Below, in pieces: positions 7,126 through 8,050 of a stretch of DNA of 8,050 nucleotides (the stretch's first letter is position 1; every line of letters starts with the position of its first letter). The DNA comes from an uncultured Pseudomonadales bacterium. Its GTDB lineage: Bacteria; Pseudomonadota; Gammaproteobacteria; Pseudomonadales; Porticoccaceae. Made by a program: the position numbers and the translations under genes. The stretch is from positions 1 to 8,050 of the forward strand of contig CAJQJT010000285.1 of assembly GCA_905478725.1 (NCBI GenBank), in the 5' to 3' direction. Under the pieces are notes generated by a model. The model made no database searches. It saw only the letters and a list, made by a program, of their open reading frames with translations, and was not told where the DNA came from.

Positions 7126-7683
7126 ATGTTTAGATCTGCTGTAACAACAATAGCAACTATTGCGGCTCTGAGTAGCGCGTCTCTAGCTTCTTATGCTGAT
7201 ACTTACGCCTCTGCTGGCTTTAATTTCCAAGACTACGAGGAATCCGTGTCTACATTACCCGTTCAAAAAATTGATTCACCCTTAACCGCAATCTTTGCAC
7301 GAGTAGGCAAGCGCTACACTGAGAATTTTTCGGCTGAAGTCCGTCTTGGAGTAGGACTTGGTGACGATACACTTGAGCTTGACGGCCTGGATACCGGTCT
7401 AAAACTCTCATTACGCGAATTTTACGGCATCTATGTTCGTGGTGGTGTTCAGTTAGCTGAACGATTCTACCCCTACGTTGTTGTTGGTTATACCCAGGCA
7501 ACCTTTGAGGTCAGCACTGGAATTTTTGATATTCACGATAATTTTGGTGGTGTGTCTTATGGTGCTGGTGTAGATATTGAGATTAAAGAGGATCTCTCAA
7601 CCAATATTGAGTACATGCAGTTTTTTGATACTGTGGGTATTGAGTTGACGGGATTTTCAGTTGGGCTGACAAAGCATTTTTGA
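7126..7683 (+). CDS. Small outer-membrane beta-barrel protein
   Basis: This 185-aa exported protein has an Ala/Ser-rich signal peptide with likely cleavage after A24 (SYA|DT), leaving about 161 residues. The mature part shows repeated amphipathic strands joined by short turns: TYASAGFNF, PLTAIFARVGKRY, FSAEVRLGVGLG, EFYGIYVRGGVQL, FYPYVVVGYTQATFEV, VSYGAGVDIEI, STNIEYMQFF and IELTGFSVGLTKHF. It ends in the C-terminal Phe expected of BAM substrates. Eight strands and this size fit the OmpA/OmpX-like 'outer membrane protein beta-barrel' class (PF13505 type). Such proteins serve as adhesins, porin-like proteins or envelope stabilisers, and the job of this one cannot be read. AAGGA lies 7 nt before the ATG. 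It is 145 bp after the lipoprotein pair and is followed by a strong terminator. Confidence 0.85.
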   Translation: MFRSAVTTIATIAALSSASLASYADTYASAGFNFQDYEESVSTLPVQKIDSPLTAIFARVGKRYTENFSAEVRLGVGLGDDTLELDGLDTGLKLSLREFYGIYVRGGVQLAERFYPYVVVGYTQATFEVSTGIFDIHDNFGGVSYGAGVDIEIKEDLSTNIEYMQFFDTVGIELTGFSVGLTKHF

Positions 7684-7727
7684 TGACTATATTATCAACG
7701 ATGAAAGTGCGCCATTTATGCCGTACT

Positions 7728-7763
7728 CCCTTCTAATTAACTGCGAAGCAAGCTTTAGAAGGG
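7728..7763. repeat. 9-bp perfect inverted repeat
   Basis: CCCTTCTAA (7728-7736) and TTAGAAGGG (7755-7763) are perfect complements with an 18-nt loop. The loop contains GCGAAGC, a sequence able to form a small stable hairpin. No T run follows on either strand, so it is not a normal intrinsic terminator. It lies 44 bp after the barrel gene and 14 bp before the terminator, and may protect the 3' end of the mRNA. Confidence 0.6.
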
Positions 7764-7777
7764 CCAGAACCAAAATC

Positions 7778-7805
7778 AAAGCCCAGCGTTATGCTGGGCT
7801 TTTTT
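7778..7805 (+). terminator. Rho-independent terminator of the beta-barrel gene
   Basis: The stem AAAGCCCAGC / GCTGGGCTTT (10 bp, GC-rich core) with loop GTTAT is followed by a run of six T (7800-7805). On the minus strand the same stem is followed by TTTGATTTT, so it could also stop a convergent transcript from the right. This is the clearest terminator in the window. Confidence 0.93.
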
Positions 7806-7840
7806 CGTTTCAGCCCGAGAAGCTGGCACGTTTAACTCTA

Positions 7841-7860
7841 TGGGGATAACGCTATCCCTA
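7841..7860. repeat. Short hairpin at the convergent 3' end
   Basis: TGGGGATA (7841-7848) pairs with TATCCCTA (7853-7860), with one G-T pair, around the 4-nt loop ACGC. It overlaps the stop codon of the minus-strand frame that enters from the right edge. It has no T run and is probably not a terminator. Confidence 0.45.
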
Positions 7861-8050
7861 GTAATACGCCGACCAATACCCCAAATCCGGAAACACCACC
7901 GATCCAGTGCAAAACAGCACTGTCATCACTAGCGCCACAACCCACACTGTAGTGATATAAGTCGCCATTATATTGCTCAATTGGTCAACGCAACTATCCT
8001 CATGATTATCTAGATGTTGGTCTTGAAAGCATAGATTACAGGGAGTTTCG
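7858..8050 (-). CDS. C-terminal part of an unrecognised membrane protein, running off the right edge
   Basis: The minus strand is open from the right edge to TAG at 7858-7860, giving 63 residues without a start. The visible peptide begins with ETPCNLCFQDQH, has a CxxC pair and a third Cys (position 20) in an acidic stretch, then a hydrophobic segment (about 31-50) that would span a membrane. I recognise no family. A gene here is supported by the bidirectional terminator at 7778-7805. The frame is uncertain: a second minus-strand frame (7838-7984) overlaps the last half, has codon use more like the neighbouring genes, and encodes a Gly-rich membrane-like segment ending IALSP. The upstream half looks coding only in the first frame. 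A frameshift near 7975-7990 is therefore possible, and this end may be a damaged gene. Confidence 0.4.
   Translation of the reverse strand, partial: ETPCNLCFQDQHLDNHEDSCVDQLSNIMATYITTVWVVALVMTVLFCTGSVVFPDLGYWSAYY

Noticed and set aside
7728..7763. Integron attC site
   Set aside because: The arms resemble an imperfect palindrome, but the GTTRRRY / RYYYAAC core pair is not in place and no integrase gene is present.
7925..7956. Inverted repeat ATCACTA / TAGTGAT
   Set aside because: It is only 7 bp with an 18-nt loop, inside probable coding sequence, with no T run or neighbouring signal. Chance is the simpler explanation.

Overview
The window looks like a chromosomal segment of a marine-type gammaproteobacterium. 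The left part carries the gene set bpt (ate) - aat - trxB on the minus strand, with ftsK divergent on the plus strand. That is the order I recall from Pseudomonas-like gammaproteobacteria (infA - ate - aat - trxB | ftsK - lolA). No species can be named from the sequence alone.

Layout. 1-86 (-) is the first 28 codons of bpt. 198-917 (-) is aat, and together these two are the N-degron aminoacyl-transferases. 935-994 is a 13-bp tandem repeat. 999-1943 (-) is trxB. 1944-2250 is the divergent trxB/ftsK control region. It holds a trxB promoter candidate, an 11-bp helically phased tandem array, and an inverted repeat that covers the ribosome site and TTG start of ftsK. 2251-4620 (+) is full-length ftsK. 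4621-4734 holds a G-rich hairpin flanked by an 11-bp direct repeat.

From 4735 to 7683 the composition changes. Sampled lines fall from about 55% G+C inside ftsK to near 32% here. Instead of the usual lolA there is a run of small plus-strand genes, mostly of the cell envelope. They are two tightly spaced lipoprotein candidates (4735, 5045), an unrecognised 117-aa protein without an export signal (5612), a BamE/SmpA-like lipoprotein (6099) followed 9 bp later by another lipoprotein (6507), and a small eight-strand-type outer-membrane beta-barrel (7126). A promoter candidate with a perfect TATAAT precedes the 6099-6507 pair. This module is the least described part of the window. Its parts look like known fold types, but I cannot assign its job.

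The right end, 7684-8050, carries a strong Rho-independent terminator (7778-7805) between two further hairpins. A minus-strand reading frame enters from the right edge and may be frameshifted near its end. I saw no rRNA or tRNA genes, CRISPR array, insertion sequence or phage gene.
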